Below the pieces are notes generated by a model. That model saw nothing but the letters and a program-made list of their open reading frames with translations. It searched no databases and was not told where the DNA came from. Positions 16,772 to 24,821 of a stretch of 64,000 nt of DNA are shown piece by piece. The DNA is from Candidatus Eiseniibacteriota bacterium. Lineage in GTDB: Bacteria; Eisenbacteria; RBG-16-71-46; CAIMUX01. Numbering within the stretch: the stretch's first letter is position 1; every line of letters begins with the position of its first letter. Where the stretch lies: positions 1 to 64,000 of the forward strand of contig JAKQSZ010000045.1 in assembly GCA_029569475.1 (NCBI GenBank), read 5' to 3'. The translations under genes and the position numbers were made by a program.

Positions 16772-18100
16772 TCAGGGCTCGACCGCCGCGACGGTGCCGG
16801 CTATGCGGGGCGACACGAAGATCAGTAGCTCACGGCTCTCCCTGTTCTCCTCCTTGCGCCCGAAGAGCGGCCCCAGGATGGGGATGGAACGGAGAAACGG
16901 CAGCCCTTGCGACAGCGTCGTCTCGCTGGTCCGCAGCAAACCGCCGATCACCGCCGTGTCGCCATTGTTGACCATCACCCGGGTGTCCGCGGAGGAGGTG
17001 TTGAAGATCAGCCCGCCCTGGACCGTGGCCTGGCTGGAGAGATCCGAGACCTCGGGATGGAGGTCCATCGTGATCCTTCCCTCGCTGTTGATGTAGGGCG
17101 TGACCTCCAGCGTGATGCCGACCTTTTTAAGTTCGGTCACCGGATTGCCTGCCTCGTCGAGGACAATGAGAGGGATCTCCTTGCCCACCAGGATCCGGGC
17201 CTTGCGGTTGTTCACCGTCGTGATCTTCGGGTTGGAGATGAGCTTGGCGTGGTTCTTCCGCTCCAGGGCTTCGATGGTGGCGTCCAGGTTGCCGAAGGCG
17301 CGGACCAGTCCGACCCGCAGGTTTCCACTCGTCGGGTTGGGGCTGATCCCCTCCGTGACGGAGAAACTGCCCGAGGCGCCGGTCGAGGAGCTGTGGAGGT
17401 TGCGCAGGGACCAGTCGAAACCGATCTGCCGGGCGGCGGTCTTGTCGATGTCGACCAGCCGGGCCACGATCTCCACCTGCAGCGTCTGGGTGTCGAGGCT
17501 GTCGATCAGGGCCGCAACCTCCTCGACGCGGGGCTCGATGTCCATCACGAGCAGGCTGTTGGTGCGTTCATCAACCTGGGCGCTGCCCCGCTTGGACAGC
17601 GCGAAGGCGATCGACTCGCGCAGTTCCCTGGCCGAGGCGTAGCGAATGGAGAAGATCCGCGTAGCCAGCGGCTGCAGGTCCTCGGTCTTGCGGGCCGCCG
17701 ACTCCCGCTCGATGGCTTCCTCGCGGTAGGTGCGGGCAGTCGCCACGCGGATGAAGCCCTCACCGTCGATGGCGACGAGGCCGGCCGACTGGCAGACAAT
17801 GTCCAGCGCCTGGCGCCAGGGCACTCCCGTGACGCGCACGCTGATCGGTCCCTCGATCTCCCGGTCGGGGACGACGTTGACGCCGCTGAACTCGGCGATG
17901 GAACGGAAGACCGAGCGGAGGTCGGCGCCCTGGACGTCGATGTTTATCGACGCGGTCCTCTCGGGGGCACGCGCATAGTCGGCTCCAGTGAGCGGGGAGG
18001 AGTACTCGTTCTGCGCCGGCGCGCGGACCGGACCGGCCACGGTCAGCGCCAGACAACCCAGCGCGGACCAGAGCACTCGGAGCTTGCGGCTACCGTTCAT
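16772..18100 (-). CDS. pilQ: Type IV pilus secretin PilQ
   Basis: The outer-membrane channel for the pilus, 442 residues. A signal peptide (about 1-29, ending VRAPAQ) is followed by an STN/N0-like domain (INIDVQGADLRSVFRSIAEF), an N1-type domain (RIFSIRYASARELRESIAFAL), and the secretin core with ISNPKITTVNNRKARILVG, GITLEVTPYIN and NNGDTAVIGGLLR, ending in a short S-like segment. No AMIN domains precede it, so it is at the short end for PilQ. ATG at 18100 has AAGGAA upstream and overlaps the end of pilP by 11 bases, showing coupling. It is the last gene of pilM-N-O-P-Q. Confidence 0.95.
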   Translation of the reverse strand: MNGSRKLRVLWSALGCLALTVAGPVRAPAQNEYSSPLTGADYARAPERTASINIDVQGADLRSVFRSIAEFSGVNVVPDREIEGPISVRVTGVPWRQALDIVCQSAGLVAIDGEGFIRVATARTYREEAIERESAARKTEDLQPLATRIFSIRYASARELRESIAFALSKRGSAQVDERTNSLLVMDIEPRVEEVAALIDSLDTQTLQVEIVARLVDIDKTAARQIGFDWSLRNLHSSSTGASGSFSVTEGISPNPTSGNLRVGLVRAFGNLDATIEALERKNHAKLISNPKITTVNNRKARILVGKEIPLIVLDEAGNPVTELKKVGITLEVTPYINSEGRITMDLHPEVSDLSSQATVQGGLIFNTSSADTRVMVNNGDTAVIGGLLRTSETTLSQGLPFLRSIPILGPLFGRKEENRESRELLIFVSPRIAGTVAAVEP

Positions 18101-19235
18101 CGCTGTTTCCTTTCCCGCCGGCAAGCGCCAGCCGCTGTGTCTGCCCGATCCCGTACCGCTCGCCGTAGAGGACGACGGCGCCGGGCTCGATCCGGGTGAC
18201 CCGGTATCGCCCGCACCGGTCTCCCGCCCGCACGATCTGGGTCTCGCCGAGGGAGTTCTCGATCAAGGCGAAGCGATCATTGTCGCCCCAGAGGATTCCC
18301 CGGACCACGAACTGCTCGGGGGTCAGTTGATCGTCCGCATGCTCCGACACGTAGAAGTCGGAAACCAGGCTCACGAAGGGATCGCGCCGCCCGAAGCTCT
18401 CGTAGTAGTACGGTTCCGGCGAGAGCGACACCACGTCGATGATCTGGTCATCGGTCAGCGCCAGCGGGCCGGCGGGCGGGACGCTCTCGGCGGGAGTTGC
18501 GCCGGACGCAGCCGAGTTGGCTCCGGTGGTCGTCCCCGCAGTCGTGTGGCCATCACCGTTCCGCGCTCCCGCGGCGACCTGGCCAGTTCCGTTCGGCGCT
18601 TCCGGCGCGAAGTGGCCAGATCTGGCCGGCGAGTCCGACGAGCCCTGGCCAGTCTGGGTCGGCGACTCCGACGAGCCCTGGCCAGTCTGGGTCGGCGACT
18701 CCGACGAGCCCTGGCCAGTCTGGGTCGGCGACTCCGACGAGCCCTGGCCAGTCTGGGCCGGCGAGTCCGACGAGCCCTGGCCAGATTGGGTCGGCGACTC
18801 CGACGAGGCGCGGCCAGCTCGTGTCGGCGATGCCGTACCGGCGGGGCGCGGTTCGGTCCTCTCTGGCAATCCGGCGTCGGCTGCTCCACTCGGCGCTCCC
18901 ACTGCAGTTGAAATGACGGTGTCCGGCGGGGCCGCGATCGCCTTCCTGGCCGCGGCCTCCAGGTTCACCGCCGGCGACCCGGCTGGTGAGTGCGTCCCGG
19001 AAGCTCCCTCCCTCTTCCCTTCCTTACCCCTCTCCCGAGCGCTCTCGCCACTGCTCTCCCACCCGCTCTCCCGACTGCTCTGCCGGGTGCTTTCGCGGCC
19101 GCTCTCCCGGCTGCTCTCTCGGCCGAGGATCCGATCCACGGTCCGGCTGATCGCGTCCCCAACCCCTCCGGCTTGCGCCGGCGCGGCCAGGGCCAACGAG
19201 AGAGCGCAGCCCAACATGCATGCGAGCCGGATCAT
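18090..19235 (-). CDS. pilP: Pilus assembly lipoprotein-like protein PilP with repeat-expanded N-terminus
   Basis: PilP links the inner-membrane PilM-N-O platform to PilQ. The conserved C-terminal domain (about 265-370) has GRRDPFVSL, FVVRGILWG, ALIENSLGETQIVRAGDR and VTRIEPGAVVLYGE. Ahead of it lies a signal peptide (MIRLACMLGCALSLALAAPA) and a very long low-complexity region: ten four-residue units of the RESS/RESG type (about 38-77), then six 11-residue units of the SSESPTQTGQG type. Normal PilP is about 170-180 residues; this one is 381. Cys7 and Cys10 in the signal peptide do not form a classical lipobox. ATGA overlap with pilO and an 11-base overlap with pilQ mark one operon. Confidence 0.9.
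   Translation of the reverse strand: MIRLACMLGCALSLALAAPAQAGGVGDAISRTVDRILGRESSRESGRESTRQSSRESGWESSGESARERGKEGKREGASGTHSPAGSPAVNLEAAARKAIAAPPDTVISTAVGAPSGAADAGLPERTEPRPAGTASPTRAGRASSESPTQSGQGSSDSPAQTGQGSSESPTQTGQGSSESPTQTGQGSSESPTQTGQGSSDSPARSGHFAPEAPNGTGQVAAGARNGDGHTTAGTTTGANSAASGATPAESVPPAGPLALTDDQIIDVVSLSPEPYYYESFGRRDPFVSLVSDFYVSEHADDQLTPEQFVVRGILWGDNDRFALIENSLGETQIVRAGDRCGRYRVTRIEPGAVVLYGERYGIGQTQRLALAGGKGNSDER
18631..18828. repeat. 33-bp in-frame tandem array inside pilP, 6 units
   Basis: Units start at 18631, 18664, 18697, 18730, 18763 and 18796. The inner ones are almost identical, which makes this the youngest-looking array in the window. It encodes the 11-residue unit SSESPTQTGQG. 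A second, 12-bp array (RESS/RESG units) lies at about 19010-19130 in the same gene. Confidence 0.9.
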
Positions 19236-20098
19236 TCTCCGCTGCCCTCCCCGGTGCGGGACGGACGGTCGGCCTGGCGCGGCTTCGCTTCGCCTCCGTC
19301 GTTCCCGGACTTCTTCGCGTCGCTTGGGCTATGGGCCTTCCTGGCGTTCTTGACATCCGGTGCGGTGCCGTCCTGGGCGCTCTTGGCCTCGTTGGTCGCC
19401 TTTCCGTCCTTGGCTGCCTTCCCTCCGTTGCCCCCCTTGCTCTTCTTGCCGTCGTTGCCCTTCCCTTGGCCTTGGACTTTGTCTGATCCATCACCGTCGG
19501 CCTCCGAGACGGCCTCGGGCGGCACGCCGGTGCCGCCGAGCGTGTAGCTCGTGGCGATGAGGCTGGCCTCGGCGGGGATCTCCTCGGTGGCGTCCTTGCG
19601 AGCCGACACCTCCAGACCGCTGACATTGATGATCCGGTCGAGGTTGGCGACCTCGGCCAGGAAGGACCCGATCTGGTGATAGCCGCCGATCACCTTGATC
19701 TCGATCGGGTTTTCGGTGTGGAATTGCTGCGGCCGCGCCGGCAATGGGCGGAAGAGGGTGAAGGCGACGCCTGACTGCGCGCCCAACAGGCTGATGGTCC
19801 GCAGGCACCAGGTCATGTCCTGCTCATCAGGGAGCACGACGCGGCTCTGCTCCCACTTGCGGTGCAGCAGCTGGTACTCCCTTTCCAGGAACGGGAGGTT
19901 CTCCGCCGCCTGACGGGCCTTGTTCAGGTCCATGCTCATCCGGAGATATTCCTGCTCGAGCGCCTGGATGCGGGCGGCGCCGGCGCGGTAGGTGAACGGC
20001 AGCCAGGTCGTGAAGAAGAACGCGTAGAGGATCCCTCCGACCAGGAGCCCGGCGAGGATCGACTTCTGGACCCTCGGATCGCGTGTGTCCAATGCCAT
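19232..20098 (-). CDS. pilO: Pilus assembly protein PilO with long charged tail
   Basis: An inner-membrane protein of the pilus alignment complex. One transmembrane helix near the N-terminus (ILAGLLVGGILYAFFFTTWL), a coiled coil (about 40-90), and a periplasmic ferredoxin-like domain ending about residue 195 (IEIKVIGGYHQIGSFLAEVA is typical PilO). After it come about 85 residues of Lys, Gly, Asp and Ser (KGNDGKKSKGGNGGKAAKDG and on), not part of the family and probably disordered. The ATG at 20098 has GGGAGAGG just upstream; a GTG 12 bases earlier is less likely. Overlaps pilP as ATGA and follows pilN by 43 bases. Confidence 0.92.
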   Translation of the reverse strand: MALDTRDPRVQKSILAGLLVGGILYAFFFTTWLPFTYRAGAARIQALEQEYLRMSMDLNKARQAAENLPFLEREYQLLHRKWEQSRVVLPDEQDMTWCLRTISLLGAQSGVAFTLFRPLPARPQQFHTENPIEIKVIGGYHQIGSFLAEVANLDRIINVSGLEVSARKDATEEIPAEASLIATSYTLGGTGVPPEAVSEADGDGSDKVQGQGKGNDGKKSKGGNGGKAAKDGKATNEAKSAQDGTAPDVKNARKAHSPSDAKKSGNDGGEAKPRQADRPSRTGEGSGE

Positions 20099-20141
20099 GA
20101 CCTCTCCCACGGCCCGGAGCGAGACCGGGCCCTCCCGGACC

Positions 20142-20708
20142 TCAGGGGGTGATGCGAGCGTTCAGCATGAAGGAAAGCACCGGTTGACCCGCGTCGCTGA
20201 CCCCCTTCGCCTTCTCCGCCACCACCAGGGTGACGTTCTCGAAGAGGTCGCTCTGCTCCATGCGGGTCATCAGCTCGGCAATCATGAGGTTGGAAAAGCT
20301 CATCCCTTCCACCGCCAGGTCTTCCGGCGTGGACTGGGAAACCTTGGTCAGCCAGAGATACTCCGGCACCTGGTCCGCGAGGTGGTCAACGACCTCCACC
20401 GGTCCGTAGCGGAGTCGTCCCAGATCCTGGACCACGCCCAGGCGTAGATTGAGCTCGTCGCGTTCCAGGCTGAGCTGGCGGATACGATCGACCTGAGGTT
20501 TCAACCGGCGTATTTCCACCTCGGCGGCGCGGATATCGGCGCGCAGGGCTCGCAGACGCGCGCTCTGCATGAGGACGACGCCGCCTAGCGGGACGAGGAC
20601 GCCCAGGCCGATGACCAGGGAGATCCAAAACCGGGCGTTCGGCAGGCGAAACGTCAGGCGAGGTTCGGGCGGCTGCTCTTCCTTGGGAAGAAGATTGATC
20701 TGGATCAC
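20142..20708 (-). CDS. pilN: Pilus assembly protein PilN
   Basis: An inner-membrane partner of PilO and PilM, 188 residues. The N-terminal MIQINLLPKEE is the INLLP motif that binds the PilM groove in the cytoplasm. One transmembrane helix follows (about 28-48, ISLVIGLGVLVPLGGVVL), then a coiled coil and a periplasmic ferredoxin-like domain (EYLWLTKVSQSTPEDLAVEG). Overlaps the end of pilM by four bases. Confidence 0.94.
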   Translation of the reverse strand: MIQINLLPKEEQPPEPRLTFRLPNARFWISLVIGLGVLVPLGGVVLMQSARLRALRADIRAAEVEIRRLKPQVDRIRQLSLERDELNLRLGVVQDLGRLRYGPVEVVDHLADQVPEYLWLTKVSQSTPEDLAVEGMSFSNLMIAELMTRMEQSDLFENVTLVVAEKAKGVSDAGQPVLSFMLNARITP

Positions 20709-21751
20709 AGGCCGCGCGCCTTTCTCAGGGCGAGTCCGAGCCCCACGGTGAGTTGCGGGCCGACTTCCTGCGGGTCGACCTCGCCGAAAAGGTTGTTCTC
20801 GAAGCCGACCCGCCGCAACGGATCCAGGACCTCGACGGGCAGATGCAGACGTTCGCCTAGCGAGGAGGCCAACGTGTGGATCCGGGCTCCCCCGCCGGAG
20901 AGAAGGATGCGGTCGATGTGGTCGGCGTCGCCATTGGACTTCAGGTAGACGAGGCTTCGCTCCAGCGCCGCTCCGAGGTCGCCGCAGAAGTCGCGGACCA
21001 GCGGCGCCGTCTCGAAGGCCTCGGCATCCGCCGAGGGCCGCAGCGCGGCGAGGGCCTCGCCCCGGCCGATCTGGTGCTGCTTCTGCAGCGCCTCCAGGAA
21101 GGTCTCTCCGCCCATCGAGAGATCCTGGGTGTAGAGCGGGATCCCGTTCTGCACCAGGTTGACGTTGGTCAGTTCCGCGCCGACGTTGACCAGGCCGACC
21201 ACCTCGGAAGCATGGAAGTCGTGGTTGACCTCGGCCGCGTTCTGCACGGCGAAGGAGTTCACATCGATGATCAGCGGCTGGAGGCCGGCCTCACGAATGA
21301 GGTCGGCATGAGCGGCGATGAGGTCCCTCTTGGCCGCCACGAGCAGGACCTGCATCTGGTTGGGGCCGACGTCCGTGTCGAGGATGGCGAAGTCCAGGGC
21401 GACGTCGTTGATGTCGTAGGGGACGTGCTGCTCGGCTTCCCAGTGGATGGCCTCGCGGGCCGCCTGCGGCGCCAGGCGCTCCATGGTGATCTTCTTCACG
21501 ATCACCCCGCGCCCGGAGACCCCGCTGATGACCTGCTTCTTGCGGATCCCGCGGGACTCGAAGAGATTCTGGATGGCCTCGACCACCAGTTGGCGGTCCA
21601 TGATCTCGCCTTCCACGATCGCCTCGGGAATGAGATCGGACATGCCGTAACCCACGAGCCTGGGCTCCGAACCCCGGTGTTCCACCTCCACGACCTTGAC
21701 GGAGCTGGATCCGATGTCCAGCCCGATGGTCGTATGCACCCGTCCGAACAC
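20705..21751 (-). CDS. pilM: Pilus assembly ATPase-fold protein PilM
   Basis: A cytoplasmic actin-like protein that joins PilN-PilO to the pilus motor, 348 residues. It shows the ASKHA nucleotide motifs: TTIGLDIGSSSVKVVEVEHR at the start, QMQVLLVAAKRDLI in the middle, VGLVNVGAELTNVNLVQNG, and LLSGGGARIHTLASSLGERL near the end. The start is a GTG at 21751, decided by AAGGAGG 5 bases upstream; the open frame upstream has no family resemblance. First gene of the pilMNOPQ operon, so a promoter should lie in the 512-base gap upstream. Confidence 0.93.
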   Translation of the reverse strand: MFGRVHTTIGLDIGSSSVKVVEVEHRGSEPRLVGYGMSDLIPEAIVEGEIMDRQLVVEAIQNLFESRGIRKKQVISGVSGRGVIVKKITMERLAPQAAREAIHWEAEQHVPYDINDVALDFAILDTDVGPNQMQVLLVAAKRDLIAAHADLIREAGLQPLIIDVNSFAVQNAAEVNHDFHASEVVGLVNVGAELTNVNLVQNGIPLYTQDLSMGGETFLEALQKQHQIGRGEALAALRPSADAEAFETAPLVRDFCGDLGAALERSLVYLKSNGDADHIDRILLSGGGARIHTLASSLGERLHLPVEVLDPLRRVGFENNLFGEVDPQEVGPQLTVGLGLALRKARGL

Positions 21752-22263
21752 GGAGACCTCCTTCGAGAGGAAGCGACCTGCACCGGCCCGCGCGGCCGGA
21801 TTCCGGTGGATCCCACCAGAAGTATCGGGCGTCGCCGGCCGGAGGTTTATCACGAGGATGCGCACTGGCGCAGGTCCGCCGGGACGGCCTGAGAGTCAGA
21901 CGCCGCCGCGTTTTGCGATGCGGATCTCCACGGCTGATCTGCGCGAGGTGAAGGACACGTCCTCGATGCCCCCCGAGGGAGTTCGCCGGATCGCGGCTCG
22001 GGCATCGGAATGATTCTCGCGCGCTCCGTCCACTCGGCAGCGTTCACCGGAAGGGCGGCCCGGGCTCGATGACGGGCGCACGATGCCGGCTCGCCGGCTG
22101 GCCTCATCCAGTAAGAATCCGGCGCGGTCGGAGGACAGAGCCCCGAGCAGATCTGGCCCCGCGCGGTTGTCCTCCCTGCCGTGGCAGTGCCAGGAGGGCC
22201 CGCGCGGCTGTCCCTGGATGTGCTTTCCCGTGGGGGTCTGGAAGCGCCGGTCAGGGCGAGCGG
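21752..22263. other. Gap between pilD and pilM, presumed pilM promoter region
   Basis: 512 bases without a credible gene. A promoter for pilMNOPQ is expected here, but I could not pick one with confidence: there is no clean TTGACA/TATAAT pair and no TGGCAC-N5-TTGC sigma-54 match. Confidence 0.4.
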
Positions 22264-23064
22264 TCAACGCAGAAGCGGCATGCCGGCATACCAGGCCCAG
22301 ATCCGGGGACCCCAGAGCGCAGCCGCGACCGCGGCCGGCGCGAGGAAGCTGCCGAAGGGAAGCGCGGTGGTCCGCGAGGCCCGGTGGAAAAGGATCAGCC
22401 CGATCCCCAGCACGGAGCCCAGGAGAGAAGCCAGGATGATGGTCAGAACGACCCCCTGGATTCCCAGGAAGGCCCCGAGCATGGCGGCCAGTTTGACGTC
22501 ACCGAGTCCCATGCCGGACCGGCCCCGACGCTTCTGGTAGATCCAACTGATCAGGTAGAGCGAACCGGCGCCGATCGCCACACCGCCCAAGGCCGAACGC
22601 AATCCCAGGGTGGCCGGCGAGAGCAAGAGGCCGAGGGCCGTGCCGCCCAGGCTGATCTCGTCAGGGATGATCCGGTGTTCCAGATCGATGACGAAGACGG
22701 CAAGCAGGGCGAAGAGCAGCCACCACGCGCCGAGAGAAGCCCAGGGAGAGGGAAACGCCAGCACAGCCAGCAGGGCCAGTCCTCCCCCCAGCAGCTCGAT
22801 CAGCGGATACCGCGCCGGGATCGGCTCGCGGCAGTCATGGCAGCGCCCTCGCAACCAGATCCACCCGGCGACCGGCACGTTGTGCCAAGGCCGGATCGCG
22901 TGCCCGCAGCGCGGGCAGGAGGAGCGGGGCCGCAGCAGGGAGAGACCGCGGGGCAGGCGATAGATGACCACGTTGAGAAAGCTGCCGAGGCAGAGGCCGA
23001 CGAGCGCAACCACCATCAGGGTCAGCGGGTCAGCCGGCGGCCAGGTCTGCGCGAAGTCGATCAT
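22264..23064 (-). CDS. pilD: Prepilin leader peptidase / N-methyltransferase
   Basis: An inner-membrane aspartic protease that cuts prepilins before the Phe at +1 and methylates them. The 266-residue protein has the cytoplasmic zinc cysteines CPRCGHAI and CHDCREPIP, the two catalytic Asp residues in VFVIDLEHRIIPDE and GMGLGDVKLAAMLGAFLG, and about seven hydrophobic segments. Its substrates include the pilin encoded at 28794-29189. The ATG overlaps the stop of the upstream TPR gene by four bases, so it belongs to the ABC transporter-TPR-pilD operon. Confidence 0.95.
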   Translation of the reverse strand: MIDFAQTWPPADPLTLMVVALVGLCLGSFLNVVIYRLPRGLSLLRPRSSCPRCGHAIRPWHNVPVAGWIWLRGRCHDCREPIPARYPLIELLGGGLALLAVLAFPSPWASLGAWWLLFALLAVFVIDLEHRIIPDEISLGGTALGLLLSPATLGLRSALGGVAIGAGSLYLISWIYQKRRGRSGMGLGDVKLAAMLGAFLGIQGVVLTIILASLLGSVLGIGLILFHRASRTTALPFGSFLAPAAVAAALWGPRIWAWYAGMPLLR

Positions 23065-23840
23065 GATCCTCTCTCCCCGAAGGCCGGTTCTGCGTCCTCC
23101 CTCGGGATGTCCCGCTGCATCTTCCGGCTGTCCAGCGGGACATCCGATGGCTTCCCGCCGTCCTCCTGCGGGAAGTCCATCGCTTCGGGGGCGCCGAGTT
23201 CGCGGAGATGCCGCCGGGCGATCCGCCGCACCTCCTCATTGGTACTCCTTCGCAGCACTTCGCGCCAGAGTTCCAGCGCCAGTTCCGCCTGACCGGAGGC
23301 GCGCGCCGCCCACGCCGCCAGGCGCCCCACCGATTCCGGCGCTCCGGGCAACGTGCTGGCCCGCCGCAAGTGCTCGACCGCCTCGGGCGATCCCTTGTCC
23401 TGAAGATACGCGAGAAAGCCGAGCTCGAAGCAGAGACGCCAGCTCTGCGGATTACGCTCGATCCCGGCCAACAGCAGCTCACGCGCCTCCCGCGGTTGGC
23501 GCGCTTCCTCGCTCAGGATGATCGCCCCAAAAGTGTAGCCGGGCTCGAACTGCGGATCGAGATCGGCGAGGGTGCGAAAGAGCGCGCGGGCGTACGGATA
23601 CTCCCGGTCGGTCTTGCGGTGGCGGCCGTAGTACTGGATGGCCTCGAGCCAGGCCAGGTCGGCCACCAGGCGCGTCCGCCCGAAGGCGAGAGGACGCGCC
23701 GCGGCGCAGGCGGGGAAAACGGAGACCTCCGCCTCCTCGCCAAGAACCATCTGCGATGCCTCCAGTCGGCGGGAAGCGAAGCCCGCGGTCGCCAGGAGCG
23801 CGGGCAGCAGGAGAAGCGCCGGCAGCGCGCGCGCGTTCAC
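23061..23840 (-). CDS. TPR-like protein between pilI-type permease and pilD
   Basis: 259 residues: an N-terminal hydrophobic signal or anchor (ALPALLLLPALLATAGF), then a region with FGRTRLVADLAWLEAIQYYG, and TPR-like helical pairs (about 85-215: YARALFRTLADLDPQFEPGY, SWRLCFELGFLAYLQ, LALELWREVLRRS). I do not recognise a named family. Co-directional overlap with pilD and its place next to the ABC genes suggest a role in pilus assembly or export. The GTG start at 23840 sits inside the 53-bp repeat and has GGGAG 8 bases upstream. In an ancestral state the permease stop and this start probably overlapped (GTGA). Confidence 0.75.
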   Translation of the reverse strand: MNARALPALLLLPALLATAGFASRRLEASQMVLGEEAEVSVFPACAAARPLAFGRTRLVADLAWLEAIQYYGRHRKTDREYPYARALFRTLADLDPQFEPGYTFGAIILSEEARQPREARELLLAGIERNPQSWRLCFELGFLAYLQDKGSPEAVEHLRRASTLPGAPESVGRLAAWAARASGQAELALELWREVLRRSTNEEVRRIARRHLRELGAPEAMDFPQEDGGKPSDVPLDSRKMQRDIPREDAEPAFGERGS

Positions 23841-23995
23841 AACGCGAACTCCCGTCGGGACGGAGCGAGAGGTGCAGCCAGGAGCGCCGTCACAACGCCA
23901 ACTCTCGCCGGCCGAGGACCAGAGTCGCAGCCAGGAGCGCCTTCACAGCGTGAACTCCCGGCGGACCAGGACGAGAGCGGCTGCCAGGAGCGCCG
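23837..23995. repeat. Three 53-bp units that triplicate a stop/start junction
   Basis: Units start at 23837, 23890 and 23943. On the minus strand every unit runs through coding for LLAA..RRE(F/L)xL followed by the overlapping GTGA stop/start. The permease ends at the GTGA of the rightmost unit (23943) and the TPR gene begins at the GTGA of the leftmost unit (23840). The middle unit carries a spare copy. Confidence 0.85.
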
Positions 23996-24821
23996 TCGTG
24001 GCATACAGCACGGCGTAGCACGCGGCCCACCCGAGTTGGGCGGGAGGATAGGCAACCCCGTGCAGCACCGGCGCCACATCGCCATAGAGATCGAGCCGGG
24101 GCACGACCCAGGCGGCAGCCGCGGCCAGCGCGGAGATCGCGGGAGAACTCTCGTGCTGCAGCCACGTCTTCAGGTCGCCGCTGCCATGGCCGATGAGCCA
24201 GACCCCCAGGGTGAGGAGCCCCGCCACGTAGGGCGAACAGACTGCGGCCAGCAGGACGGCCAGCGCCGCGAGGATCGTCATTTCCAGCACCGCGAGGCCA
24301 ACTGCGCCGGCGAAGGAGGCGAAGGCCAGGCTCTCCGCTCCCCCCGGCACGATCCCCAGAAGAAGCCCGAGCAGAGCGCCCATGACCATCACCGAGAGCC
24401 CGAGAACCGAGGCCAGGCCGAGGTACTTGCCCGCCACGAACTCCCAGCGCCGTAGCGGACGCGACAAGAGGAAGTACATGGTCTTGCGCTCGATCTCGCG
24501 GAAGATCAGCTGATGCCCCACGAAGATCGTCATCAGACATCCGAAGGCCGAGATCGCGGTGAAGCCGAGGTCGATCGTAAGGCGCCTGCCCTCGCCCAAG
24601 GCCAGGGGCGCCAGGAGGCGCGAGGCGCCGAAAACGAAGATGCCGAAGAAGAGCAGCAGATAGAGAACCTTGTCGCGCACGGCTTCAAGGAAGGTATGGT
24701 GCGCCAGCGAGGCGACCGCCGCTCCCGGGCGCGCGGGCCGCGTCCCTCCCGGAGCGTGGCCGGCGTTCAGCCGCTCGGGGCGGGCGCACTGCAGGCCGAA
24801 AGCGTGAGGCAACAGGTTCAT
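23943..24821 (-). CDS. pilI: ABC-2-type permease of the pilus-linked ABC transporter (PilI-like)
   Basis: A 292-residue integral membrane protein with six predicted helices, for example VLYLLLFFGIFVFGASRLLA, LSVMVMGALLGLLLGIV and LEMTILAALAVLLAAV. The stretch FREIERKTMYFLLSRPLRRW between helices two and three is the typical cytoplasmic ABC-2 coupling segment. It overlaps the ATPase gene by four bases. In Myxococcus xanthus, pilG-H-I (an ABC transporter) lie between pilA and pilD and are needed for pili; the same position here is why I give the PilI name, which is inference from synteny. The C-terminal coding end is copied twice downstream in the 53-bp repeat. Confidence 0.78.
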   Translation of the reverse strand: MNLLPHAFGLQCARPERLNAGHAPGGTRPARPGAAVASLAHHTFLEAVRDKVLYLLLFFGIFVFGASRLLAPLALGEGRRLTIDLGFTAISAFGCLMTIFVGHQLIFREIERKTMYFLLSRPLRRWEFVAGKYLGLASVLGLSVMVMGALLGLLLGIVPGGAESLAFASFAGAVGLAVLEMTILAALAVLLAAVCSPYVAGLLTLGVWLIGHGSGDLKTWLQHESSPAISALAAAAAWVVPRLDLYGDVAPVLHGVAYPPAQLGWAACYAVLYATTALLAAALVLVRREFTL

